A DNA stretch of 64,000 nt from Vanilla planifolia (Eukaryota > Streptophyta > Magnoliopsida > Asparagales > Orchidaceae). The position numbers were made by a program, and so were the translations under genes. The stretch lies in contig JAIUJO010000070.1 in the NCBI GenBank assembly GCA_023846275.1, forward strand, positions 136,501 to 200,500, given 5' to 3'. This document shows positions 41,267-56,669 of the stretch, in pieces (the first letter of the stretch is position 1; every line of letters starts with the position of its first letter). Under the pieces are notes generated by a model that saw nothing but the letters and a program-made list of their open reading frames with translations, searched no databases and had not been told where the DNA came from.

Positions 41267-44200
41267 TGCACAAACATGCACTATACAACCACTCATAACC
41301 CCTCACATGCATGCACGCAAACACACACAAGACAAACTAATGACCACATACATACACACACCCATGCTTGCACACATGCACCACAAAGACACACAATAAA
41401 CATGTGTACACACAGATTGACACATGCAGACATACACACTTATGCATGTACACACTCACAAACACATATAGATACATGCAAACATATGCAGATAAAGATT
41501 CACCCACCCAAGCATAGAAGCACACACACACATGCTCATAAGCACACAAACACATGCATGCACACTTACAAGTATATATGAACAAATGTGACTGCACACA
41601 CATAAGCATAGGCACATGCACACATGCATAAGAAAATACACACAAACAAATGCACATGCACACATATGCATAAACATGCAAGCATTCACCCACACAAATA
41701 TGTGCACTAAAACTCACACACACACATACCTTCATGAACACAAGTGGGTACTCACATGCACACACACAAGCATAAATAGGCACACTCACACGAAAACACA
41801 TGCACACACACATGTGTAGACACAAGTATACACACATGCATTATCAAAAAAATGCACATGATCATACACACATGTACCCATGTGCATGCACACATATGCA
41901 CTCTTGCACATACACCTACACATGTGAACACCTAAACACACCCAAACAAATGAATACACAAACGTGTGCACATGAACAATCACACACACACACCTTTGTT
42001 CACGTGCACACAAATAAACACACACTCACATATGTTGGTGCACACATGCACATGTAGATGCTTACACAAACAAACACATGTATTTAGACACACATGCACA
42101 CATTCTAATATGCACACACACACACAAACTGTCACATGCACACACACACACCAACACACATACATACATGCACATGCATGTAGACATACACACACACATG
42201 GACAACAACATAACTGCATGCACGCACACTAAAAAAAGAAATAAACACAGGAATACACATGCATACACATCTGCACACACACACGCACCCACACACATGC
42301 ACACATGCACAAACACATAGGCATAGGCACACACACACACAAGCTGACAACCACACAAACACACATGCAAACACTCGAACACACTACACACACACATATA
42401 CATTTACACGTACAGACATATGCATGCACACATGCACCCACCCATATACATACATAAGCAAACACACACACACAAATATGAATATAGAATCACACGTACT
42501 TATGCAGATGCACATACACTTGCACAAATATGCATAAATGCACACATAAACATGCATACATGCACATACACACACACACACATGTCTACACACATGCACA
42601 AATAACACACACACATGCTCACAAGTGCACATACATACATAAACATATGCATATGTGCACATGTACCCATGTACATATGCACAGATACACATATGTACAT
42701 GTGCACTCACACATGCACACACATACACACATACACATACATAAAGTATGCCCACACAAAACCATACACACACAAGCACGCATGCACACACACACATACA
42801 TGTGCTCACACAAGTCCACCTACACACACTCACATGCACAACATGCACATATATACAAGTGAGTGCACATACACACTTGAATGCATACACACATGCTCCC
42901 ACTCATAAGTACAAAGACACACACATGCATATGTAGATGCACACTCATTCATACACTTGCACATGCACATACACACACACACACACTCAAACACACACAA
43001 CTCTCAAACACACACAAATGCAAGCTAACAGGTACACAAGCATGCACCAACACACCCAAGCACACATTCACACACATACATGCACACATACACACATCTA
43101 TACACACCCAAACACACACACAAAAGCACATCCACCCACTCACCCACACACACACACATATGCATACACATGCACACAAACTCATACATAAACATACACA
43201 CATGTGTGTGCACACATATGCACAACAACACACACACACGAGCATAAACATGCTTGTGAATATACACATAATCACATATGCACACACACACCCACACATA
43301 CGCACATAGATGCACACACGAACACACATACATGGATATGCACATGTACACACACACACCCAATCACACATAAAAAGACACACACACACAAATGATTGCA
43401 TGCACATAAACACACACACATGCAACCACATGCACATAAGTATACATACACACACTCATTCACAGACACACACATGCATACAAATGCACACACATACACA
43501 ATCAAAAAACTCACACATGGATGCAAAAACATAAACATGGTTAGACACACTTACACACATGTCTGCAACCACCCACTAATATGCAGACACACACAAATAC
43601 ATCATCACTCACACACATGCACAAATATAATAACATTTCCATGCAAAAATAAAGGCACACATATAAGTGCACAAACAAGCACACAAACACCCATAAAAAC
43701 ACAAACATGCACACATAGTGACACACACATGCATGCATGCACACATACACACACTCACATGCACACATGTAAGGACGCTCACACTGGCACACACACACAC
43801 ACACACACCTACACATGCACTCTCATACATATGTACAAGCATGCACACACTCATGCACACTCACATGCGAACTCATAGACACATACAAACAAACAAGTGC
43901 ATACATATGCACACATACACACACACACACAGAGCCACTCACACATAGGTGTGCACACACATGCACATGTGCATATAAAAATGCACAAGTACACAAATGT
44001 ACACACACTAGCACATAAACATACACACACACCCAAGCTCCTATGCACACTGGCACACACATACACACATATACACAAATACGCATACATTTGTACATGC
44101 ATACACACACATGCACACACTCATAGATGCAGACATATAGCCATGAATGCTTACATATGTGCAAAAAAATGCTCACATGTCCACACATTCTCACAAGCAC

Positions 44201-47200
44201 ACACACATACACATATGCACACATGTGCACTCACACTTACCTACACACACATATGCACACACACTTAGACAAACGTACACACACATGCACATAGATGCAC
44301 ATACATATGCACACACGTACATACAACTACAGATGCACATCTACACCCACACATGCATGTGCACTAGCACACACACATGCAGACACATGTACCCACACAC
44401 AAGTGCATATAGACACATATGCACATGCACATAGACATGCAAACACAAGTACACACACACTCACATGCATATAATCCTACACACACATGTGTGCACACAC
44501 GAACACACACAAGCATGCACCTTCACACACACTTGTGATTGCATGCACACACACACACATGAACTCATGCATAGCCCCACACACTCCCACACATACAAAT
44601 ACCCAATCGCACAACTATAGACATGAAAACATACACATAAGCACACTCACACACACACACACAAGTGCACACATGCAAATCCATAAACACACACACATGC
44701 ACACACACATACACATACATGCATATGCACATACACACACACATACACATAACTATACATATGCACACAAACACACGCACAAACTCATGTCTACAAACAT
44801 GCACACATTGACACGTGGATGAACTCACACTTACAAAAACAAAGCACCCAAAAGCACACATATGCAGCCACATGGACAAATGCATGCACATGCACCATTA
44901 AACTCATAGATTCACACATGGGCACAAACTCACATGTGCACATGCACTCATAAGCACATAGACATTAAAACACATGGATACACAAACCCATTTTCACATG
45001 CACATGCACACACACACATAAACATGCATGCACATGCACACATGCTTTGGCACACATACACCACAGATATGTATACATACAAATATACTCATGTAGAGTC
45101 ACACAGACATGCACACATAGAAATACCTACACATAGACACACACATACTAACATAAACTCACATATGCACCCACACGCACACACACACACACACATGCAA
45201 ATGAATAGATACACACACACGCATATAAAGACATCTATAAATCCATATACACAAAAAATGCAGAATAACACACAAACAAAAATAGATAAGAAAATGCATA
45301 CACACATAACCATACATGCACATGCACACATACACATGCACAAACACAAACACCCCACATCAACACATGCATGCACACAAACACATACATACATCCACAC
45401 ACCCATGCACACACATGCACACACCCATAGGCATAGGCAAACAAACACACATGCATCGACACATAGACACTCACATATAATCATGCATGTGCACACGTGT
45501 ACCCAAGTACATGCACAGACATGCATATATAAATGCACAACTTCGCATGCATACATGTGCACAAACAAATACACAAAATATATGTACATGAGCACACACA
45601 TGCGTGCCCATGCACCCATGCACTCTCATACACCCACAAGCCCCCATCCCTACACACATTCTTAGATGCAAAAGAAAAAGCACACACACTCGCACATGCA
45701 CATGTACACACATGGATGCATATACATAGCCAAGTATGCATGCACACACACACACATGCATGAACTCCAACACGTGCACACATTTGTACACTAATGCAAA
45801 CAAAAAAGCACACACACGCAAACAAACACATGCATAGAAAAAATATGCTTACAAACATACATATACACAAAAATATGTAAACACACACACACATCTACAC
45901 ACATAGACACACACATGCACACATAAAGAAACACATATTTGCACACACACACACACACATGCATGCATGCAAGCATGCAAACACTCACACAATTGCATGA
46001 ATGCATGGAAACACACATACACACACATGCATGCTTAGACACACACACATACGAATGCACATATACGCATTGACAAATGCACACATGTAGACGCACATGA
46101 ACACCCTCACATGCACACAAGTGCAAAAATACACACATAAATATATGTACATGAGCCTTCATATGCATGCACATGAACACATATGTACTCACACATGCAC
46201 AAAGGCACACAGGCATCCACACACTCAAATTCACAGGCAAAGATTCACACACTAGCAAACCAACATGCAAATGGACACAAACATATGCACACCAAAGTAT
46301 TCACCCACGCACACACAGTGCTTACACGCATGCACACACACATGCTCGAACACACTCACATGTGCACACAATCTCACACTCACTCAAATGCACAAATACA
46401 CATGATCACAAATAGACATACACATACACACATGTAAAAGTTGTAAGCAAACGCACTAAGATGCAAGCACACTCACACACATGTTAGTGAACACATAAAT
46501 GCTTGCGTGGATGCCCACACACACTAATGCACACACACACACATGCACACACATGCACGAACACGTGCACACATGTAAACACACACATGTAGACTCACAC
46601 TTGCCCTTCCAACACCACACACATGTATACAGAAATGCAGATATGCACACACACTCAGATGTACACATACACACACATATACACATACATGCATACACTT
46701 ACACACATTACCCACACACATACAAATGCATGCATAGAGACCCACACATATACAAGCAAGTGTAGACATAGAAATAGATGCAAACAAGCTCACTCACCCA
46801 AATACCCACCCCCACAGACATAGAAAATACTCATGCAAAACACATACACATACATGCACACGTATGCATAAATGATGGCATACAACACACAAAAGCATGC
46901 CCATCAATTCACACAAATGAACACACACTCCTATAAACACACCCACCGGAACACATGCACATGCTTACACACATGCACTCTCACACACACACATGCACAT
47001 GTGTGCATTCTTGCACACACACACACATTCACACATGCACATTCACACCCAAGCACACACATGCAAATGCACACAAGCATATGCACACATATGCACATGC
47101 ACAAATAGAAACACACAAACATGCACACATGCACATACACATACACATAATTGTATACACACACACATGAAGACAAACACACCCACATACATGTGGACCC

Positions 47201-47874
47201 ACAAATGCATACACACATGCACACAAATGTATAAACACATGTAAAGGCACACATGCACAAACACACATGTGTAGACACATGCATCGAAATATGTATATTC
47301 ACATGCACTCTCAACCAGGCACATATGCAAGCATACATGCACACACACACATGTACATGCATAAAACATACACACACAAACACACAAACAAGCACACACT
47401 CACATACACAAACATGAACATACTACAAATATACACAAACACATGTAGACACACACCCACCCACAAACACTCATGTGCACACACATGTATGCAAACTAAG
47501 GCATAGAAGCACACTTGCATGCACCCACACACACACCAACACCAATTAACACACATGCACACACATATCCACATCGACACACATATGCAAACACACACTT
47601 AAACAAAAGCTCTACGACATGCACAGATGCATGCAAACACAAGCACTTGCGATCACCAACAGTTGAGCAAGTAGACACACACACACACACACTTATCAAC
47701 ACACATACACCACACACAAATATGAACATGCACACACACATGCATACACACACACATGCACAAAAACATGCTCAAACACACACATGTAGATACAGAGGAA
47801 AACACACATGGGAACACACATGCACATGTACACACACTCACACATGTACACACACACACACACATACACATGCA

Positions 47875-50800
47875 CACACAAATGGAAGCATAAGAACACA
47901 CATATGTATGCACATGAAAATGGGCACACATAATAACACACAAAGTAGACAAGCACACTCACATACATACATATATGCACATGCATAAATACACACACAC
48001 ATACACACTCACACAAAGACATGACATATATCTACATGTGCATGAAAAATTGCATATGCAAATGCCCAAACACATGCCCTTCAATAGAATGATGCTCACG
48101 TATACACATGTATGCCTATACTCACACATGCTAATAGGCACATAAACACAGACACACACATATGCAAATGCATAAACACGCAGATACCAAATGAACCAAC
48201 ATACATGCCCACAAAAAAAGACACACGTAGACATAAACACACAACCACACTCATAGAAACACATATGCACACATACACACATGCGCACATGACCATACAA
48301 TTACTTTTGCATCCATATACTCACGTGCACATGCACATGCACGTGCATGTGCACATGCATATGCATAGAAACACATGTAAGTACATACATACAAACATAG
48401 ATAAATAATTGTACACATGCACACAGACAAACAAACACACTGAAATGTGCATGAACACACACACAGATGCACACATGCTCGCACATGTCCACACACTCAG
48501 ACATACTTAGACACACACATATACTAACACATGCACACATACATATGCATACATGAATAAAGACAAACACAGATGCACACACATAAGCATGCATACCAAA
48601 CACATACAGATGCACATGCAACCACATGTATGTGCACATGCCCACACTCATATGCACACACACATGCACACACATGCACACATATGCACACACACACACA
48701 CATGCACACACAAGTAGACACACACACACATAGACACACCCACATGCACACAAACTCACACATGCATGAACGTATGTGTGCACACATATTCACCAACATG
48801 TGCACACACAAATGCACTCACACACATATATACAATGATTCACACACTTACCCACATGCAAGATGATGCAAACATATGCATATACACATGCATATGCACA
48901 AGAACACACATATACACAAACATAAACATAAATACACACATAAGCCCACAAGGATAGACACATAAACACGCATGGATATGCACGTCCACATACACATGGA
49001 CAGTCGTGCACACACATGTACATGCACACACACATGCACATTCACTTACAAATAAACGTAAATGCACACCCAAATGAACTTACATGCACACAAACACTCA
49101 CACATAAACATGCATAAAAACCCACATGCATGCACATGAATAAACACCCTCTCATACAAACACAAATGCACATACACAGACCCCACAAGTAATAACACAC
49201 GTAAGCATACACACTCGCACACACGCACACACACTTGCTAACCCACAAGCACCCAAAAACACACACAAACACATGCACGAGCACACACAAACATGACCAC
49301 AACACACATTTAAGCATGGACACATGCAAGCACACACACGTGCGATACACACATATGTACTCATAGACACATGCACATGGATGCGCACACCCAAACACAT
49401 ATAAGAACAAGCTCACAGATGCATAAACACCTATGCACATACTTACATAGGCTAATAGACAAATACATAGGCACAAACACATAGACAAAGATGCACACAC
49501 ACACACACACACAAATACCCACCGTCACAGCCACACACCCACTTAAACACAATAACGTACACACCTGTATGGACACACACACACACATTCTTATTGACAC
49601 ACATGCACAAACACATGAACACATAATGCATAAACAACAACACACGAGCACAAACATGTGCATGCACACATACACATGCACACACAAGATACACATGCAA
49701 ACCCACACATGCACACATAAGTATACATGTACAAGCACACACACTCACCCATACATTTACACAAGAACACATGCACACACAAGTGTAAACTCACATACAC
49801 AAAAATTGACACACATACACAAATGCATGTGCAATGCAAGCTCATGCACATAGATACACACACATGTGTATTCACATAGACACAAAGAAACACAAGAAAA
49901 CACATGCTCATACACATGCATGCACTTACACATGACATGGATTAACATGCAGATGCATCCACATAGATGCATACACACATGAACACATGTAGACACAAAC
50001 ATGTAGATACACATGCATTCCCACATGCATGTGCAAATACACACACCTACATGCACACCGATGCACATGCACACACACACACACACGCATATAGACACAT
50101 GCACACACACATGCACATGCACACATAAGTAAACACACAAGCATAATCACAAACTTGTATAATCGCACACACATCTGAACACACGTGCGCTTGAACATTC
50201 ACACACACATATGCACGTACACACACATGCATGCTAACACTAACAAATGCACACACACTAACACAAAAATGAACACAAATGCATGTACCCATGCATGCAC
50301 AAACTGCAACACTTGCACACAAATGCACAAGCACACACACTTACACATGTAGAAGAATAAATACATGTTCATATATTTGCACACACACACACATACACAC
50401 ACATGCATAGTCATAACACATAAATGCACACAAATGACTATACACTTGCACAAATAAGCACAGTGATACAAACACACATGACCACATATTTGCATGCACA
50501 AGCACACACACATGCACGCACGTAGAGCCTCATGCACACATGCAAACTAGAACTTGCACATATGTGCACACATATGCGCACATACAATCACATAGACATG
50601 CACACATATATACATGCACATGCAGACATTAAAATATGCTTAAATGCTCACCCAAAAACACACAAAAGTGCACACACATTCGCACATGCACACATAGACC
50701 CATGCATGTACAAACACTAATGCACACACATAAATACACACATGTGCATGGACTCACACATGCACACACACACACACATGAATGCACACACATGTTCACA

Positions 50801-51660
50801 CAAACACACCAATATGCTCACATGCAAACTGGCACACATATGCATACCAACACACATAGAGAGACACATACATGAGCACATGCCATGCATATGCAAAAAT
50901 ACACACACACATGAACACTCACCCAAACACACACTTATGTACACACACCCATGCACACACACACACACGTACACATATAACCATGTACACACATATGCAA
51001 ACACATGTACACATGCACAAATACACACACACATACGCACACACATACAACCATTAACACACACGAACATGGACGTAGACACATGCAAACACACATATGT
51101 ATGCACACGCCCATGCACATATATAGACAAAGACACGAACAACCATAGACATACACACACCCATAGACACACGGGCACACACATACATGCACACACACAC
51201 AAGTAGATGCTCACACATAGGGATAAATCATGTGCACAAACACACACATGCACTGTGTGCATGCATGCATGCACCCATGTTTACCCATGCACACACATAC
51301 ACACACATATGAACAAGTAAGCACTCACAAGCATAGGCATAGGAACACAAACATAGGCATGCATAGAAGCACATGTATGCACACCCACAGTACACACACA
51401 CATGCATAAGGACTAACACACACGTATAAGAAGGTTCACATGCACAACACACACACATACACAATCACTAACACACCTATACCAACATATATGCACACAC
51501 ACACACACACTCAAACAAACCAACATGTGTACATGCTCACACACATGCATAAACAAAGCAACACACATGCACACATAAGCAAACAAATACGTGCATATGC
51601 ACACAAACCAACACACACTAAGTTGGATTACAAACACACATACACACATACAAATACAGA
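47875..51660 (+). repeat. Large tandem duplication in CA block B, copy 1 (about 3.8 kb)
   Basis: Distinctive words occur in the same order in copy 2: AATGGAAGCATAAG (47,881), GCATGAAAAATTGCATA (about 48,040), TGAACTTACATGCACACAAA (about 49,076), ATTCTTATTGACACAC (49,587), GACACATACATGAGCACATG (50,862), GGGATAAATCATGTGCAC (51,220), ACACTAAGTTGGATTACAAA (51,614). This copy is the more complete one. Confidence 0.88.
48325..48366. repeat. 42-bp alternating purine-pyrimidine tract with palindrome
   Basis: Every base alternates purine and pyrimidine without a break. It contains a perfect 22-bp palindrome at 48,332-48,353 (each half TGCACATGCAC or its complement) centred on CpG at 48,342-48,343. 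Such tracts can form Z-DNA or a small cruciform. Confidence 0.85.
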
Positions 51661-51796
51661 CACATGTAACATGCACCCACACACGAACATGAACATGCAC
51701 GCACATACACTAGAACTTACACATGCACAAATGCAGATGTATACACATTTACATATCCATGCACACACACACATAAGCACATTCACACACACAGAC

Positions 51797-54010
51797 ACAC
51801 ACTAATGGAAGCATGAAAACACACACTTGTATGCACATGCAAATGGACACACACAATAACACACAAGTAGACAAGCACACTCATACACATACATCTATGC
51901 ACACGCACATATACACACACCTACACACTCACACAACATGACATATATAGGCACGTGCATGAAAAATTGCATACACACACATAATCACATGCACATGCAC
52001 ATGCACATGAATATGCATAAAAACACATGCAAGCACATGCATACATGACACATGCACACACATACTAATACATGCATATACACATGCACACATACATACA
52101 CATACATGAATAAAGGCAAACACACACGAACACACAGGCACACACATAGCATGCATGGACACCAAACACATGCAGATGCAAAGGTAGCAACATGCACATG
52201 CATTCATGCATGCACACATACCTGCAATCATATCCACACGCATACATGCATACATATACATGCGCACACATGAACACAGAAGTTGACACAAACACACACA
52301 CAAACATGCCCACATGCACACACACTGCACATGCATGAACATAGGTGCACACACACACAGATGTGCACACATATATACCCACATGTGCACACACAAATGC
52401 ATTCTCACACAAACATACAAAGACTCACACAGCTACCCACATGCACGATTATGCAAACATATACATACACACATGCATATGCACAAGAACACACATATGC
52501 ATGTACATAAACACAAACACACATATAAGCCCACAAGCACAGACACATAGACATGCATGCATATGCACATGCATATACACATGCCAGCTACGCACACACA
52601 CATGCACATGCACTCACAAATGAACTTACATGCACACAAGCACACTCACACATACACATGCACATAAAAACACAAATGCATGCATATGAATAAACACCCA
52701 CTTACTCACACAAACTCAAATGCACATACACAGACTATGCACACAATAACACGCATAGGCATACACACTCGCACACACAAACACACACACTTGCAAACCC
52801 ATAAGCACCCAAACACACACACAAACACATGCACAAGAACACACAATAATGCCCCAAACAAACAAGCAAGCATGAACACATGCACACACACACACACATG
52901 TATGCACATGGATGCACACATGTGCATGCACACACACACAAATACACATAAGTGCATGTTCATAGATGCATAAACACATGTGCATAGACTCACATCGGCT
53001 AACAGAAAAATACGTTGGCATAAACATATAAGCATAGATGTACAGACACACACATCATCACTGCCACACACCCAGTACACACAAACACGTACACAAATGT
53101 ATGGATATACACTCACACACAAACACACACATTCTTATTGACACACGTACACGTAGACATGCTTATATGTATACACATGCATGCATATGCACACTAACAC
53201 ACACATAGAGACACATACATGAGCACATGCATGCATGCACATGCACAAATACACACACATGAACATACACACAAACACACACCTATGTACAATCACACCC
53301 ATGCACACACACACATACACATATAAACATGCATAGACATGTAAACATGCACAAATACACATGCACACATGTATACATACACACATATACACCCATGCAC
53401 ACACACCCAAACATGGATAGAGACACATACAAATACACATATTCATGCACATGCTCACGCACACATACAGACAAAGTCATGAACAACCACAGACATGCAC
53501 ACACCCATAGACAGGCGGGCACACACATATGCATGCCCACAAACACAAGCAGACATTCACACATAGGGATAAATCATGTGCACAAACACACACATGCACA
53601 TGCATGCATGCATGCACACATGCGTACCTATGCACATACGTACACACACAAAGAACAAGTAAGCACTCAAGAGCATAGGCATAAGAGCACAAACATAGGC
53701 ATGCACACAAGCACATGTATGCATACCCACATGCACACACACACACACATGTACATGCATAACGAGTCCCAAACATGTATAAGAATGCTCGCATGCAAAA
53801 CACACACACACATACACAATCAGTAACACACCTGCACCCACATATATGCACACACACACACAGATTCAAACACACCAACATGTGTACATACTCACAAACA
53901 TGCAGAAAGATAGCAACACATAGGTACAAATAAACAAACAAATATGTACACAGGCACACAAAATAATACACACTAAGCTGTATTTACAAACACACATACA
54001 CACATGCAAA
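51797..54010 (+). repeat. Large tandem duplication in CA block B, copy 2 (about 2.2 kb)
   Basis: Matches copy 1 at an offset of about 3.92 kb at its start, 3.55 kb in the middle and 2.35 kb in the last third. The offset changes indicate about 0.3 kb lost early and a single loss of about 1.2 kb corresponding to 49,600-50,840 of copy 1. Landmarks here include GGGATAAATCATGTGCAC (53,567) and ACACTAAGCTGTATTTACAA (about 53,970). Confidence 0.88.
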
Positions 54011-54365
54011 TGTAGACAGACTCATAAAAAGGAAAATATGCACACACACGCATTCACATGTGCAACTACACTCGCATACATATGTACATAAAGATGCAGA
54101 AACACACACACACACTTATATACCCATGTGTATAGACATGCCCACACACACAAACACACTCATACAAACTAGAAACGAACACATGCAAGTATACACAAGC
54201 ACACACGTGTACAAAGACACATGTGCAGTTTCACACACAGACACATTTGCATATGCATGCAACGACTTATGTATATACATACACTCATAAATACATGAAT
54301 GCATTCACACTTGCAAATGCACACACACATCAACAAGTTATCAAAAGGGAGAGACTATTAGGCCA

Positions 54366-56658
54366 CCTTGTGTTTGATGAGTTAACCCTTAAATATTTAG
54401 CATGTTATTCTAATTAGATTGTTTAGTATGCATTAGGAATAGTTTCTAATAAACAACCCATGCACCTTAAAAGATGGTGAATTAGTGGTCTTTAAAGTAC
54501 TTTAGAGTGTTTAGTAAGTTTCAAGACTAGAGGACATGCACACCAAGTTTGGAAAAGTTTTTTTCTTAATAAAATTTTAACTTATCGATTTTAAAGGCAC
54601 TCTCATTTCATATCAATCTCAAATCATATTCAGTAATCTCCTTGATTTAAAAAACAAATACAATTCTATTATGTAATTGAAGTAGTAATTTTGGAAGAAT
54701 ATTTTAAGATCTTTTTACATAGTTTGGAAGCAACTTTTGAAAGAACTTTTCACTTTTTATTAGTTATCACAAAATATTTTTCAAAAAATACATAACCATT
54801 GTAAATGAAATAACTAATGAAAATGAATCAATATTTGAGATCTCAATAATGTGTTGCTCCAATACTTTTGACATAAATTCTATTGGTAATACTTACAACT
54901 TCTTCTCAAACTATCTGAAGTTCTTTGTGCTTAAGAAAATCCCACAAGAGGGGGGTGATTGTGGTTAATAAAATTTTCTTTCGATTTTTTATTTGAATTA
55001 AAAATTAAATCTTTTAAGTGCGAATAAGAAGAAATATAACACAAAAGATTTTTAAGGTGGTTTGACTCAAAATCGAGCCTACATCCACCCCCAACTGGTG
55101 TTGGGAAAAACGACACTCAAAATACCAAATTAAAATCATGGTTTTTCATACGGTTCACCTCAAACCTACTTGGGAATTTTCCTACGGCTAATCCTAAACC
55201 TACTTGAGTTTTTTCGGGCTCAACTCAAACCCTGAGCTTTTGCACAATGCCAGGATGCCCTTGCCTCAAAGAAAAGAATACAAAAATTGGCAAAACTTAA
55301 AATAACTTTAAGTGAAATAAGAGGCACACATGACTGATAAATAGAGGAATAGAGATTGAAAGATTGTTGAAGCAAAGACCTCTAATTTCGGAATCCTTCT
55401 TGCCACTTTCTCTTTATGAAATTGGAAACACCGCATTCACTTGATTTTGCTTGAAATCGTGGTCTGAAAGCTTTGGGACCTAGCAAATGTCACCTGTAGA
55501 ACTTCTTCATTCTTTTCTATTTATAAATGTTAAATTTGAGCTCTAAAATCACTACCAATGGCTCTTAAAATCAACTAGCCATTTGGGTAACGGACGAACA
55601 GCAGCTACCGTCCAATTCGGGCCCAAAAACGATCGGCATGGATTGAATCTCGAATTTACCATTTGAGATTAATCTGGTCCGTTCGATCTAGGCGGGCTTG
55701 ATCTGAGCCAATGCACTGCCTGGGTTCGACTCTTCAGCATGTCATTTTATGCTGAATAATTGGGTTGGATTTTAGCCCCACATTGGCTACGATGTTTTGC
55801 CATTGCGCTTTATAAGGCATTCGCTTCCAATTACTCTCGAGCCGCTTTGGGGTTGGCTCCCACCTTCCTTGACCAGGATTTCATCACTTGGTCGGGTTGA
55901 CTTCATCTTGCTCTGCTTAGTTTAGCATTGCCTCTAGGATGAATTCGCCGGGTTCCTTTCAGTGTACCCTGCGGCCTGAATTTGTCGTGGTCCATTCATC
56001 GTTGCTTGCGGCCTGAATTCCTTTGGACAACGGGCTCCTCTTCTGGGTTAGTCCACCAGTTTTTAATATTTATATATATTTTTTTAATTTCTAAAATCTT
56101 GGACGGGCCAGTGGTCGGGTCGAGTAGACCCGCCCAATGCTACAGTGAAAATTCCTAAGAGTAATGTTGTTTTAGGGTATTTTGTGAGAATTTTTGTGTC
56201 AAAATATTTAATATAAGTGTACCAAAATAATTTTACATCATAGTATTATAAGTTTTCTAAATGACAATGAAAAGAAAGTCTTGAAAAGTAATTCCTAAAT
56301 AATTTTAAAAAATCAAATACCAATATCTATACTTTTTATCAATCAAGCTTGGCCCAAAATTCAAAATTAAATAATTATTAGTTTTATAACATTTTTAAAT
56401 ATTAATACTACTAGTGTGCCACATCATCTCAAAATTTGGACTTATCAATTTTAAGAAAAATAAAAAGAAAATCAAGTATGAAAACTTTAGTGCATGTCTT
56501 CAATTTCCTTAAAGCTTGCCATGACTCCAAGAGCCTTGAAGACCACTATTTTAGACATTTAAAGTTCATGGCTTTACTTAATTGAATATTAACAATTTTA
56601 TTTAAAGCAAGCCTATATGAGATATAAACATTTATACTTGACTCATCAAACACAAGGG
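54366..56658. mobile_element. Foldback-type element with long inverted arms
   Basis: The left arm (54,366 to about 54,926) and right arm (about 56,145-56,658) are inverted copies. The ends share a perfect 17-bp match: CCTTGTGTTTGATGAGT at 54,366 and its reverse complement at 56,642-56,658. Inside the arms AGTGGTCTT, GACATGCAC, TTTTTCTTAA, GATTTTAA or AATTGATAAG, and TTTTGACA follow in the same order on both sides, with moderate divergence. No transposase frame is present, so it is non-autonomous and old. Similar words (TTATCAAAAG left, ATATCAAAG right) flank the two ends, but a clean target-site duplication is not visible. A younger LTR sits at the apex. Confidence 0.75.
54927..56144. mobile_element. 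Probable solo LTR inserted in the foldback element
   Basis: About 1.2 kb starting TGTGCTTAAG and ending AATGCTACA, the TG...CA ends expected of an LTR. The words AAGAGGGGGGTGATTGTGG near the left end and CACAAAAGATTTTTAAGGTGG with CCTACATCCACCCCC (about 55,040-55,092) are typical of LTRs of plant LTR retrotransposons, most likely copia. It is markedly richer in G+C and CpG than everything around it. No internal protein region follows, which suggests a solo LTR. Strand cannot be settled because both readings give TG...CA ends. No clear 5-bp target repeat. Confidence 0.65.
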
Positions 56659-56669
56659 TGTAACAATAT

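Larger units (their letters stand above)
34265..54345 (+). repeat. CA-rich degenerate microsatellite block B
   Basis: About 20 kb of the same CA/ATGCAC grammar as block A, again with CA on the plus strand. It differs from block A in having visible higher-order structure at both ends (34.3-39.26 kb and 47.9-54.0 kb). The middle (39.3-47.8 kb) shows no long repeat that I could find by eye. Small exceptions are the 8-bp triplet at 41,243-41,266 and the palindrome at 48,325-48,366. No credible gene. Confidence 0.95.

Noticed and set aside
34265-54345. Regular spacing of near-repeats suggesting a CRISPR-like array.
   Set aside because: There are no constant repeats of 25-40 bp with unique spacers and no cas-like genes. 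The text is degenerate CA microsatellite, and the plant-type elements show a eukaryotic genome.
54366-56658. A MULE or CACTA transposon with target-site duplication.
   Set aside because: The ends do not start with CACTA, no transposase is present and no exact 9-bp or 3-bp flanking duplication is visible, so only a foldback-type call is supported.
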